The notes below the pieces were generated by a model, which worked only from the letters and a program-made list of their open reading frames with translations, was not told the DNA's origin and searched no databases. The position numbers were made by a program, and so were the translations under genes. Of a DNA stretch of 64,000 bases, positions 40,681 through 50,000 are shown in pieces. Positions within the stretch are counted from its first letter, which is position 1; the number at the start of each line of letters is the position of its first letter. The DNA is from JBHFEI01 sp041928815. Its GTDB lineage: Bacteria > Pseudomonadota > Alphaproteobacteria > Rhizobiales > Rhizobiaceae. The stretch lies in NCBI RefSeq assembly GCF_041928815.1, contig NZ_JBHFEI010000012.1:1-64000 (forward strand). The letters are read 5' to 3'.

Positions 40681-42567
40681 TCAGGTCATCGCGTCGATGT
40701 CGCGATCCTTCGTTTCCGGAAGGAAGAGGAGGCCGATCACCAGCGTCAGCCCGGCGAAGACGATCGGATACCAGAGGCCGTAATAGATGTCGCCCTGGGC
40801 CGCGCTCATCGCGAAGGCGGTCGCCGGCAGCAGGCCGCCGAACCAGCCATTGCCGATGTGGTAGGGGAGCGACATGCCGGTGTAGCGGATGCGCGTCGGG
40901 AAGAGCTCGACGAGCAGCGCGGCGATCGGCCCGTAGACCATGGTCACGTAGATGACGAGCACGGTCAGGACCGCGATCGTGATGATCCAGTTCACCCGCG
41001 CCGGATCGGCGACCATCGCGAACGTGCCGGCATTCGGCACGCTGTAGACGGCCATGTCGCTGACGCCGGCCGCTTCGTCGGCGGTCAGCAGCTTGGCGGC
41101 GACGAGCTGTTCGGCCGTCTGGGTCTCCGAGGTACCGGCGCGGATCGCCGCCGGGTCGAGCGACAGTTCGGGATTGGCGGCGACGAAGCCGTCGAGCTTG
41201 GCATCCGGCACCTTGGCGGTGCCGCGCACCAGCGGATAGCCGCTTGCCTGCAGCGCCATGTTGATCTGCTTCTCGAAGGCAGAGCCCATGGCCTTCGCCT
41301 GGTCGCCGGCGGCGATCGCGTCATAGCTCGTCACCGTCGCGTCGCCGATCTTGACCGTCGCCGGCTGGCCGGCCGGGCCGGGCACGACGTCGTAGGGAAC
41401 GGAGTTGCGGGTGAGGAAGGCGGTGGCGATGTCGCAGGACGTGGTGAACTTCGCCGTGCCGGTCGGGTTGAACTGGAACTTGCAGTCCCCCGGCGCCGCG
41501 GTGACGGTGGCGCGGATCGTCGCCTGCGCTTCGGCGAGCGCCGGGTTCGCCGCGTGGGTCATCGCCTTGAACAGCGGGAAGTAGGTCATCATGGCGAGCA
41601 GCAGCCCGGCCATGATGATCGGCTTGCGGCCGATCCTGTCGGACAGCCAGCCGAAGAAGACGAAGAAGCCGGTGCCGAGCACGAGGGAGGCCGCGACCAT
41701 GAGGTTGGCCGACTGGCCGTCCACCTTCAGGATGTTCTGCAGGAAGAACAGCGCATAGAACTGGCCGGAATACCAGACGACGGCCTGGCCGACGACGGCG
41801 CCGAACAGCGCGAGCAGCGCCACCTTGGCGTTCTTCCACTGGCCGAAGGCCTCGGTCAGCGGTGCCTTGGAGCCCTTGCCCTCTTCCTTCATCTTCTTGA
41901 AGGCGGGCGATTCGTTCATCTTCAGGCGGATCCAGACGGAAATGCCGAGGAGAACGCAGGAGAGCAGGAAGGGAACGCGCCAGCCCCAGGCGGCGAAGGC
42001 TTCCTTGCCGACGGCGACCTGCACCAGCAGGATGACGAGCAGGGAGAGCAGCAGCCCCGCCGTCGCGGTCGTCTGGATCCACGAGGTGAAGAAGCCGCGC
42101 CGGCCGCGCGGCGCATGCTCGGCGACATAGGTCGCGGCACCGCCATATTCGCCGCCGAGCGCCAGGCCCTGCAGCATGCGCAGCACGATCAGGATGATCG
42201 GCGCGGCGATGCCGATCGTCGATGCGTCCGGCAGGATGCCGACGAGGAAGGTCGACACGCCCATGATCAGGATGGTGACGAGGAAGGTGTATTTGCGGCC
42301 GACGAGGTCGCCGAGGCGGCCGAAGACCAGCGCGCCGAAGGGGCGGACGAGGAAGCCGGCGGCAAAGGCAAGCAGCGCGAAGATGTTGCGCGTCGTCTCC
42401 GGATACTGGCTGAAGAAGGCGGCGCCGATATAGATCGCCAGCGAGCCGTAAAGGTAGAAGTCGTACCACTCGAAGATCGTCCCGAGCGAAGACGCAACGA
42501 TAACCTTGCGCTCCTCGCCGGTCATGCCGCGGGTCTTGCCCGTGGCGGCCGTCGTCACATGTGCCAT
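40681..42567 (-). CDS. MHS-type MFS transporter with a large insertion
   Basis: 628 residues, well above the usual 430-450 for metabolite:H+ symporters. GTIFEWYDFYLYGSLA, FLVRPFGALVFGRLGDLVGRK and LQGLALGGEYGGAATYVAEHAPRGRRGF are classic MHS-family signatures. About 150 hydrophilic residues (roughly 355-510: PALAEAQATIRATVTAAPGD to NAGTFAMVADPARV) interrupt the C-terminal half between membrane helices, then helices resume at INWIITIAVLTVLV-like sequence. The insert contains two cysteines and no recognised domain. The substrate is probably an organic acid or osmolyte, by family only. The ATG at 42567 is preceded by GGAGGATATCTGA. Confidence 0.9.
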   Translation of the reverse strand: MAHVTTAATGKTRGMTGEERKVIVASSLGTIFEWYDFYLYGSLAIYIGAAFFSQYPETTRNIFALLAFAAGFLVRPFGALVFGRLGDLVGRKYTFLVTILIMGVSTFLVGILPDASTIGIAAPIILIVLRMLQGLALGGEYGGAATYVAEHAPRGRRGFFTSWIQTTATAGLLLSLLVILLVQVAVGKEAFAAWGWRVPFLLSCVLLGISVWIRLKMNESPAFKKMKEEGKGSKAPLTEAFGQWKNAKVALLALFGAVVGQAVVWYSGQFYALFFLQNILKVDGQSANLMVAASLVLGTGFFVFFGWLSDRIGRKPIIMAGLLLAMMTYFPLFKAMTHAANPALAEAQATIRATVTAAPGDCKFQFNPTGTAKFTTSCDIATAFLTRNSVPYDVVPGPAGQPATVKIGDATVTSYDAIAAGDQAKAMGSAFEKQINMALQASGYPLVRGTAKVPDAKLDGFVAANPELSLDPAAIRAGTSETQTAEQLVAAKLLTADEAAGVSDMAVYSVPNAGTFAMVADPARVNWIITIAVLTVLVIYVTMVYGPIAALLVELFPTRIRYTGMSLPYHIGNGWFGGLLPATAFAMSAAQGDIYYGLWYPIVFAGLTLVIGLLFLPETKDRDIDAMT

Positions 42568-43041
42568 TCAGATATCCTCCACTCCAGAAAGGCAGCCACC
42601 CCCGTCCCGCGATGCGGCGATCCTCCGTGACCGGCGACCGGGACGGGCCCTGCGACAAAATGGCAGAAATGCAGAGCCGCAGGCAGCGATGCTTTCGGCT
42701 TATGACTTTAGTCGAAGGCGGGCGGGCGCAGGAAAGCCCGTCAATCCCGGCCTTGACTTTTCAACAGAAGAGAGTAACTGCGACCCGTCTCAGGAAACGG
42801 AATCATGCGTCGGGCACATTCTTCTGCAATCGGTCATCGCGCCGCCTCACGGCGGATCGACGGCCCGTGCGCCGAAAACCGCCCCGGCATGAAAGCGGCC
42901 AAAACGACGACGAAAACCGTCTGACGTCTCCGGCCCGCCGCTCTCTCCCCGGCATGGCCGGGGATGCGAAGCCACGGTCACGCCGTCGCTTCCCCCGAAC
43001 AGCCCGCGGAGAGAAAGACAGGTCCAAGGAGAGAGACTGAC
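42568..43041. other. 474-bp divergent intergenic region (MHS transporter / asd)
   Basis: No supported gene. It contains both promoters. CTTGAC at 42751-42756 with TAACTG after 17 bp is a weak promoter candidate for asd. No repeat-family copy was seen. Confidence 0.5.
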
Positions 43042-44076
43042 ATGGGTTTCAAGATTGCCGTAGCCGGCGCCACCGGAAATGTGGGCCGCGAGATGCTGAC
43101 CATCCTGTCCGAGCGCGGTTTTCCCGCAGACGAGGTCGTGGCGCTCGCCTCGGCGCGCTCGCAGGGGACGGAGGTCTCCTTCGGCGACCGGACGCTGAAG
43201 GTGAAGAACCTCGAGAACTATGATTTTTCCGACACGGACATCTGCCTGATGTCGGCCGGCGGCGCGGTGTCGCAGAAGTGGTCGCCGAAGATCGGCGCGC
43301 AGGGCTGCGTCGTGATCGACAATTCCTCCGCCTGGCGCTACGACCAGGACGTGCCGCTGATCGTCCCGGAGGTCAATCCGGATGCGATTACGGGCTTTAC
43401 CCGGAAGAACATCATCGCCAATCCGAACTGCTCGACGGCCCAGCTCGTCGTCGCGTTGAAGCCGCTGCATGACTTCGCGAAGATCAAGCGCGTCGTCGTC
43501 TCGACCTACCAGTCGGTCTCCGGCGCCGGCAAGGAAGGCATGGACGAGCTCTTCAACCAGACCCGCGCCGTCTTCGTCGCCGATCCGATCGAATCGACGA
43601 AGTTCACCAAGCGTATCGCCTTCAACGTCATCCCCCATATCGACGTCTTCATGGAGGACGGCTACACCAAGGAGGAATGGAAGGTGCTGGCCGAGACGAA
43701 GAAGATGCTCGACCCGAAGATCAAGGTGACCTGCACCGCGGTGCGCGTGCCCGTCTTCATCGGCCATTCGGAATCGGTCAACATCGAGTTCGAGAACGAG
43801 ATCACTGCCGACCAGGCGCGCGACATCCTGCGCGAGGCGCCGGGCTGCCAGGTGATCGACAAGCGCGAGAACGGCGGCTACGTCACCCCTTATGAAAGCG
43901 CCGGCGAGGACGCCACCTACATCTCGCGCATCCGCGAGGATGCCACCGTCGAGAACGGGCTGAACATGTGGGTCGTTTCCGACAACCTGCGCAAGGGCGC
44001 GGCACTGAACGCGGTGCAGATCGCCGAGCTTCTCGTCGCCCGCGGCCTGATCAAGGCCAAGAAGCAGGCCGCCTGA
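43042..44076 (+). CDS. asd: Aspartate-semialdehyde dehydrogenase
   Basis: 344 residues from the ATG at 43042, which has AAGGAGAGAG upstream; the frame extends to 42964 but without conservation. It reduces aspartyl phosphate with NADPH, feeding lysine, methionine and threonine synthesis and diaminopimelate for the wall. KIAVAGATGNVGREML binds NADP. The active-site cysteine is in IIANPNCSTAQLV. STYQSVSGAGKEGMDEL and the late RVPVFIGHSESVNIEFEN histidine motif complete the set. A GC-rich hairpin follows at 44097. Confidence 0.97.
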   Translation: MGFKIAVAGATGNVGREMLTILSERGFPADEVVALASARSQGTEVSFGDRTLKVKNLENYDFSDTDICLMSAGGAVSQKWSPKIGAQGCVVIDNSSAWRYDQDVPLIVPEVNPDAITGFTRKNIIANPNCSTAQLVVALKPLHDFAKIKRVVVSTYQSVSGAGKEGMDELFNQTRAVFVADPIESTKFTKRIAFNVIPHIDVFMEDGYTKEEWKVLAETKKMLDPKIKVTCTAVRVPVFIGHSESVNIEFENEITADQARDILREAPGCQVIDKRENGGYVTPYESAGEDATYISRIREDATVENGLNMWVVSDNLRKGAALNAVQIAELLVARGLIKAKKQAA

Positions 44077-44096
44077 ACCCTTGACACCCGTCAACG

Positions 44097-44122
44097 ACCC
44101 GCGCGGCGACCGCCGCGCGGGT
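44097..44122 (+). terminator. GC-rich terminator-like hairpin after asd
   Basis: ACCCGCGCGGCG (44097-44108) pairs perfectly with CGCCGCGCGGGT (44111-44122) over a 2-nt loop. The following CCTTCC is a poor T-run. Confidence 0.5.
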
Positions 44123-44144
44123 CCTTCCATGCTTGTGCGACGCT

Positions 44145-44160
44145 GGATTCACGTGAAACA
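44145..44160. promoter_or_regulatory. parS-like 16-mer (14 of 16 matches)
   Basis: GGATTCACGTGAAACA matches the ParB-binding parS consensus TGTTTCACGTGAAACA at 14 of 16 positions, with the central TTCACGTGAA intact. It lies between asd and the transglycosylase gene. Binding is not shown by sequence alone. Confidence 0.45.
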
Positions 44161-44257
44161 TCGCGCCGCGCTCGCGCGAACGTGCGGTGACAGGCCCGGC
44201 GAACACTGGCATCCTGCCGCGAAATTTCGATGAATCGTCAGACCGATGGGGTAATTG

Positions 44258-45076
44258 ATGCAAATGAGGAAATGGTTCTCCCGCGCCGCGCTCGCAGTCG
44301 CCGGCCTGCTGATCGCCGCGCCCGCGCATGCGGCGGCCTGCGGCAACACCGCCGCCGGCTTCGACGCCTGGGTCGCCAATTTCCGCCAGGAAGCCGCCTC
44401 GAACGGCATTTCCCGTGGGACGATCGACAAGGCGCTCGGCAATGTCAGCTACAACAAGGCGACGATCCGCGCCGACCGCGGGCAGAAGAGCTTCAAGCTG
44501 TCGCTGTCGTCCTTCATGGAGAAGCGCGGCGCCAAGGCGATCATTTCCCGCGGCAAGAAGCTGAAAGGCCAGAATGCGGCGCTCTTCGCCGGCATCGAGC
44601 GGCGCTATGGCGTGCCGGCCGGCCCGCTGCTGGCGATCTGGGGCATGGAAACCGGCTTCGGCAATTTCCTCGGCAAGGAGCACACGCTCTCCGCGGTGAC
44701 GACGCTCGCCTATGACTGCCGCCGCTCCGACTATTTCACCAACCAGCTCTATGCGGCCCTGAAGCTGGTCGAGCGCGGCGATCTCAGCCCCTCGGCCCGC
44801 GGTGCCGCCCATGGCGAGATCGGCCAGACGCAGTTCCTGCCGGCGAACGTGCTGAAATACGGCGTCGACGGCGACGGCGACGGCCATGTCGACATGGTCC
44901 GCTCGACTGCCGACGCGCTCGCCTCGACCGCGAATTTCCTGCGCGGCCATGGCTGGCGCGCCGGTGCCGGCTACCAGCCGGGGCAGGGGAACTTCGGTGC
45001 CATCCAGGGCTGGAACGCCGCCAGCGTCTACCAGCAGGCGATCGCCATCATCGGCGCGGAGATCGACGGCGGCTGA
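44258..45076 (+). CDS. Lytic murein transglycosylase (MltB/SLT_2 type)
   Basis: 272 residues from the ATG at 44258 with GATGGGG before it. The signal peptide MQMRKWFSRAALAVAGLLIAA is followed by AHAA cleavage, with no lipobox, so it is a soluble periplasmic form. The SLT_2 domain has the catalytic glutamate in IWGMETGFGNFLG, then LSAVTTLAYDCRRSDYF and GEIGQTQFLPANVLKYG. A GVDGDGDGHVDM loop is an EF-hand-like site common in this family. It cuts glycan strands to 1,6-anhydro-muropeptides. It ends before a hairpin shared with the convergent carbonic anhydrase gene. No peptidoglycan-binding domain is appended. Confidence 0.93.
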   Translation: MQMRKWFSRAALAVAGLLIAAPAHAAACGNTAAGFDAWVANFRQEAASNGISRGTIDKALGNVSYNKATIRADRGQKSFKLSLSSFMEKRGAKAIISRGKKLKGQNAALFAGIERRYGVPAGPLLAIWGMETGFGNFLGKEHTLSAVTTLAYDCRRSDYFTNQLYAALKLVERGDLSPSARGAAHGEIGQTQFLPANVLKYGVDGDGDGHVDMVRSTADALASTANFLRGHGWRAGAGYQPGQGNFGAIQGWNAASVYQQAIAIIGAEIDGG

Positions 45077-45087
45077 GCCGCCGACAT

Positions 45088-45120
45088 AAAAAAAGCGTGC
45101 CGCAGCGGACGGCGGCACGC
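45088..45120 (-). terminator. Rho-independent terminator of the carbonic anhydrase gene
   Basis: On the minus strand GCGTGCCGC (45120-45112) pairs with GCGGCACGC (45103-45095), followed by seven T residues (45094-45088). It lies 24 bp past the stop. Confidence 0.9.
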
Positions 45121-45144
45121 CTGGCTGGAGGACCTGCCGGCGGA

Positions 45145-45789
45145 TCACATGCCCGGACGGGTGAAATCGCCGGTCTTCGTGTCCATCACCCACAATTCAC
45201 CGGTCGAGATATCGAACCAGGCGCCGTGGAGCTGGAGCTTGCCCCGGCTTTCGAGGATCTGCACGCAGGGAAAGGTCCTCAGATTGGCGATCGAGTTGCG
45301 GATCGAGATCCGCTCGAGCGCCCGCTGGCGTTCCCCCGGCGTCATCACCCCGTTCGTCAATTTGAGCTGCTCGGCCGCCGGCTTCAGCAGGCCCATCCAC
45401 TTGCCGATGAAGTCGCCCGGCGACAGCGGCTCGGCCTGCGGATCGAGCGCCGCCTGGATGCCGCCGCAGCGGCCGTGGCCCATCACCACGATATCCGTCA
45501 CCTTCAGCGACTGCACCGCGAATTCGAGCGCCGCCGAGGTCGAGTGGTACTGGCCGTCCGGCTCGAAGGGCGGGACCATGTTGGCGACATTGCGCACGAC
45601 GAAGAGCTCGCCCGGTCCGGCATCGAAGATCGTCTCGGGGGCGGCGCGCGAGTCGCAACAGGCGACGACCAGCGTCTTCGGCTTCTGGCCCGTCTCGGCG
45701 AGCGAGCGGTAGCGCTGGTGCTGCTCGGTGAAGCGTCCATCCATGAAATTGCGATAGCCCTTGAGCAGGCCTTCGGGAAACTGCTGCAT
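45145..45789 (-). CDS. can: Beta-class carbonic anhydrase
   Basis: 214 residues. It interconverts CO2 and bicarbonate, supplying bicarbonate for enzymes such as pyruvate carboxylase. The zinc ligands are Cys44 in CCDSR, His105 and Cys108 in GHGRCGG, with Asp46/Arg48 forming the usual dyad. The C-terminus has the LHGAWFDISTGELWVMD strand-turn typical of the clade. There is no signal peptide, so it is cytoplasmic. It is followed by a strong terminator and lies downstream of, and on the same strand as, the pyridoxal kinase gene, 88 bp apart. Confidence 0.96.
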   Translation of the reverse strand: MQQFPEGLLKGYRNFMDGRFTEQHQRYRSLAETGQKPKTLVVACCDSRAAPETIFDAGPGELFVVRNVANMVPPFEPDGQYHSTSAALEFAVQSLKVTDIVVMGHGRCGGIQAALDPQAEPLSPGDFIGKWMGLLKPAAEQLKLTNGVMTPGERQRALERISIRNSIANLRTFPCVQILESRGKLQLHGAWFDISTGELWVMDTKTGDFTRPGM

Positions 45790-45877
45790 CGGTGACCCCC
45801 TTTCACATCCGTTCTTCGCCGGTTACGGCGTCGGTCCTTGATACCTGTTGCGACGCAACATCGCCAGCCTCGCCGCC

Positions 45878-46765
45878 TCAGCCACGTCGGAATTGCCCGG
45901 GATGCACCAGCCGGCGCATCTGCACCATCGCCATCGGATGGGCAAGGCTCGCCGCGTCCTGCTCGAGCGTCAGCTCGTCGGCGCCGCGCCCGGTCGAGCG
46001 GGCGATAATCTCGAACACGCTCGCCGTCGCCAGCTGAAGCGCCTTCTCCTCGCCCACGCCTTCGATCAGCCGGGCGAGAAACAGGGCGGAGAGCAGGTCG
46101 CCGGTGCCGTTCGGCGGGTCGTCGATCAGCCGATGCTCGGCGAGCAGCGCGTGACGGCCCGAGAGATAGAGATTGCCGGTGCCGCCCTTCATCATCGCGA
46201 CCGCCGAGGTGACGAGCATCTGCGGCGGCCCCAGCGACAGCGCCGCATCGAGGATCTGCTGGTTGGTGGCGAGCTCGGCGCCGCAGAGCCAGCCGAGCTC
46301 GAAGCGGTTCGGCGAGGCGAGGGTGGCGAGCGGCAGCAGCCTGTCCCGGATCATCTCCGCGACCGCCTCGGGGACGTAGCGGCCGCCGACATCGCCGATC
46401 ACCGGGTCGCAGAGATAGAAGAGATCGGGCGTCGTCTGCCGCAGACCCTCGACAAGCCGCGCGACGCCGACGGCCTGGTAGGGCGCGCCGAGATAGCCGG
46501 ACAGCACCGCCCGCACCTCGCCGATCCAGGGTGCGGCAAGCAGGTCGTCGATCATCGCGGAGAACTCCGCCTCCGGGATCACCAGCCGCGTCGCGCGCCC
46601 GTGGCCGGGATGCCAGGGCAGGATGACGGTCGGCAGCGCCCAGACCGGATGGCCGAGCGTCTCGAGCGCGAAGACGCAGGCGCGGTTGCCGACCGTGCCG
46701 CGCACCACATGGCTCGAGACGACGATCACCGCGCCCGGCGCCGCTCCGCTGGCAGTCTCCGACAT
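45878..46765 (-). CDS. pdxY: Pyridoxal kinase
   Basis: 295 residues from the ATG at 46765 (GGGGTGGA upstream); a TTG two codons earlier is possible. A ribokinase-fold PdxY-type enzyme that phosphorylates pyridoxal to PLP in the salvage pathway. VIVVSSHVVRGTVGNRACVF is the family N-terminus, LCDPVIGDVGGRYVPE is the phosphate-binding region, and DDPPNGTGDLLSALFLARL holds the catalytic aspartate and anion hole. It is divergent from the glutamate dehydrogenase gene across 256 bp, and is the only PLP gene here apart from the PLP-binding MocR protein. Confidence 0.94.
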   Translation of the reverse strand: MSETASGAAPGAVIVVSSHVVRGTVGNRACVFALETLGHPVWALPTVILPWHPGHGRATRLVIPEAEFSAMIDDLLAAPWIGEVRAVLSGYLGAPYQAVGVARLVEGLRQTTPDLFYLCDPVIGDVGGRYVPEAVAEMIRDRLLPLATLASPNRFELGWLCGAELATNQQILDAALSLGPPQMLVTSAVAMMKGGTGNLYLSGRHALLAEHRLIDDPPNGTGDLLSALFLARLIEGVGEEKALQLATASVFEIIARSTGRGADELTLEQDAASLAHPMAMVQMRRLVHPGQFRRG

Positions 46766-47021
46766 CGACAATCCACCCCTTCTTGCACCGACCTCGAGGC
46801 GTGAGATGGCGCGGCGGCCGCGCTCCTGTCAACCGGATCGCGGCGAATCGCCTTCCGCAGACGGCATGGGAGGCAAGGCATATATATTTCTCGCGACTGC
46901 CGCCGGTTGTCTTCAAATTGCAGTTCAACGATAGGATTTTGTCGCTAACATCGCCGAAACCGGCTCCAGAGACGACCAAAACCGGAAAGAAACCGCACGG
47001 CCGGCGCGAAGGGAAACATCC

Positions 47022-50000
47022 ATGGCACACGCACAGCATCCGAAGCGCGAACGGCTGATCGAGGCGGCACGGCAGGCCGTAGCCGAAAGGGGCGGGCCGG
47101 CGCTCGACCCCGCCATCCTGTTCGGCCGTGCGAGCCAGGACGATCTCGATCACTACAGCGCCCCCATGCTCGCCGACACCGCCGCCCATGCCGCAGCCGA
47201 GCTCAAGCAGTGGGACGGCAACGGCCCGCGCGTCTCGGTCACGGTGCTCGACGGTGTCGCGCCGGCCGGATCGCCGGTCTCGGTCCTCAGCGTCACCGGG
47301 CGCAACAAGCCCTTCCTCTACGATTCGGTGATGGGCGAGGTGACGAGCACGCATCGCGACATTCACCTCGCGATCCATCCAATCCTCGTCATGGAAAAGA
47401 ACGCGCCGATCCGCCGCTTCGATCCGGACGAGGACAGCACGCCGGCGAACCGCGTCAGCCATATCCAGATCCACCTCTCCCGCCTGTCGGAAGCGGACGC
47501 GCTGGCGCTCGCCGAGAGGCTGAGCAAGGTCCTCGTCCAGGTCCGCCAGGCGGTGGACGACTGGGACGCGATGTCTGCCCTTCTGGCCCAGGCGACCCGG
47601 GAGCTGGAGGACCACCCGGCCGGCCGGCGCAGGGCCGACCGCGACGAGGCCCTCGCCTTCCTGCGCTGGCTGAGCGACGGCAACTTCACCTTCCTCGGCA
47701 TGCGCGAATACACCTATTCCGGCAAGGGCGAGAACGCCGCCGTCGAGCGCGGCGAGGGGCGCGGCCTCGGCATTCTGGCCGATCCCGATGTCCGGGTGCT
47801 GCGTTTCGGCAAGGACGCCGTGCTGACGACGCCGGAGATCGTCGCCTTCCTCGACGGGCCGGACTTCCTGATCGTCACCAAGGCGAACGTCAAGTCGGTC
47901 GTCCACCGCCGCGCCTATATGGACTATGTCGGCATCAAGCGCTTCTCTGCCGCGGGCGACGTCGTCGGCGAGCTCCGCGTCGTCGGCCTCTTCACCTCGA
48001 CCGCCTATACGAGGCCGGCCGCCGAAATCCCGCTCTTGCGCCTGAAGCTCGCCCGCGTCACCGAGCATTTCGGCTTCGATCCGCAAAGCCATTCCGGCAA
48101 GATGCTGATGAACACGCTCGAATCCTACCCGCGCGACGACCTCTTCCAGATCGACGCCACCCTGCTTGCGGGTTTCTGCGAGCAGATCAACGAACTCGGC
48201 GACCGTCCGCGCGTGCGCGTGCTCGCCCGCATCGACCATTTCGACCGCTTCGTTTCCGTCCTCGTCTACGTCCCGCGCGAGCAGTATGATTCCACCGTGC
48301 GCGAGCGGATCGGAGACTACCTGAAGGGCGTCTACGAAGGCCGCGTCTCCGCCTATTACCCGGCCTTTCCCGAAGGCGGGCTGGCGCGGGTGCATTTCAT
48401 CATCGGCCGGTCGGGCGGCAAGACGCCGCGCATCGCCCAGGCGAGGCTCGAGGGCGCCATCCGCGACATCGTCACCGGCTGGGGCGAGCGCTTCGCGGCG
48501 CTGGCGCACGAGGACGGGGTCGCGCTTGCGGGCGGGGACGCCTACGAGGCGGCCTTCACCCCGGCGGAGGCCTATGGCGACCTCGCGGCGATGCGCGCCT
48601 GCCGCACGGACGATCCGATCCGCATCGCCTTCTATCGAAAGCGCAAGGACAGGGCCGAGGCGGTCGAGCTGAAGATCTTCCATGCCGGCGGCGCGGTGTC
48701 GCTGTCGCGCCGCGTGCCGCTGCTCGAAAACCTCGGCTTCAGCGTCGTCAGCGAACAGACCTACGAGCTGCGGCTGGCTGACCCGGAGCGAGGCACGCGC
48801 AGCCTCGTGCTGCACGACATGGAGCTCCTCTACCGGGACGGCGCATCCGCGCCCGACCGGCTGTTCCCGGCGCTCGAGGACGGTTTTCTCGCCGTCTGGA
48901 ACGGCCTCATCGAGGATGACGGCTTCAACAGGCTGATCCTGCTCGCCTCCCTTTCCGCCCGCGAGGCCGGCATCCTCAGAAGCTATGCGCGCTACCTGCG
49001 CCAGGCCGGCATCACCTATTCGCAGGGCTATATCGCCGACACGCTCGCCCGCTATCCCGCAGTCGCCGCCAACCTTGTCCGGCTGTTCCTCGCCCGGATG
49101 GACCCGGAGGCGGAGGAGAAGCCGCGCCAGCGCAGGCTCGCGACGCTCCAGGCCGCGATCGAGGAGGCGCTGCTCGCCGTTCCGAGCCTCGACGACGACC
49201 GTATCCTCAGGCGCTTCCTGAATGCGATCGGCGCGACGCTGCGCACCAATTATTTCCAGCGTTCCGCCGGCGGCGAGCCGCCCGCGATCTTTGCCGTCAA
49301 GCTCGATCCGACCGCCCTCGACGGCCTGCCGGAGCCACGGCCCTTCCGCGAGATCTTCGTCTACGGCACCGAGGTCGAGGGCGTCCACCTGCGTTTCGGC
49401 CGTGTGGCGCGCGGCGGCATCCGCTGGTCCGACCGGGCGCAGGACTACCGCACCGAGGTGCTGGGCCTCGTCAAGGCGCAGCAGGTGAAGAACGCCGTCA
49501 TCGTCCCGGTCGGCGCCAAGGGCGGCTTCTATCCGAAACAGCTCCCAGCCGGCGGCACGCGCGACGAGATCTTCCGCGCCGGCACCGAGGCCTACAAGAC
49601 CTATATCCGCACGATGCTGTCGATCACCGACAACATCGTCGGAAACGACGTCGTGCCGCCGGCCGACACGGCGCGGCTCGACGGCGACGATCCCTACTTC
49701 GTCGTTGCCGCCGACAAGGGCACCGCGACCTTCTCCGACACCGCCAATGCGCTGGCGCAGGAATCCGGCTTCTGGCTGGACGACGCCTTCGCGTCCGGCG
49801 GATCAGCCGGCTACGATCACAAGAAGATGGGGATTACCGCGCGGGGTGCGTGGGAAACCGTCAAGCGTCACTTCCGCGAGATGGACATCGACATCCAGAC
49901 GACGCCCTTCACCGTGGCCGGCGTCGGCGACATGTCGGGCGACGTCTTCGGCAACGGCATGCTGCTGTCGCGCCAGATCAGGCTCGTCGCCGCCTTCGAC

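Noticed and set aside
45504..49388. 1294-codon minus-strand open frame spanning can, pdxY and part of gdh
   Set aside because: It crosses three well supported genes, and its translation is Arg/Asp-rich without any motif.
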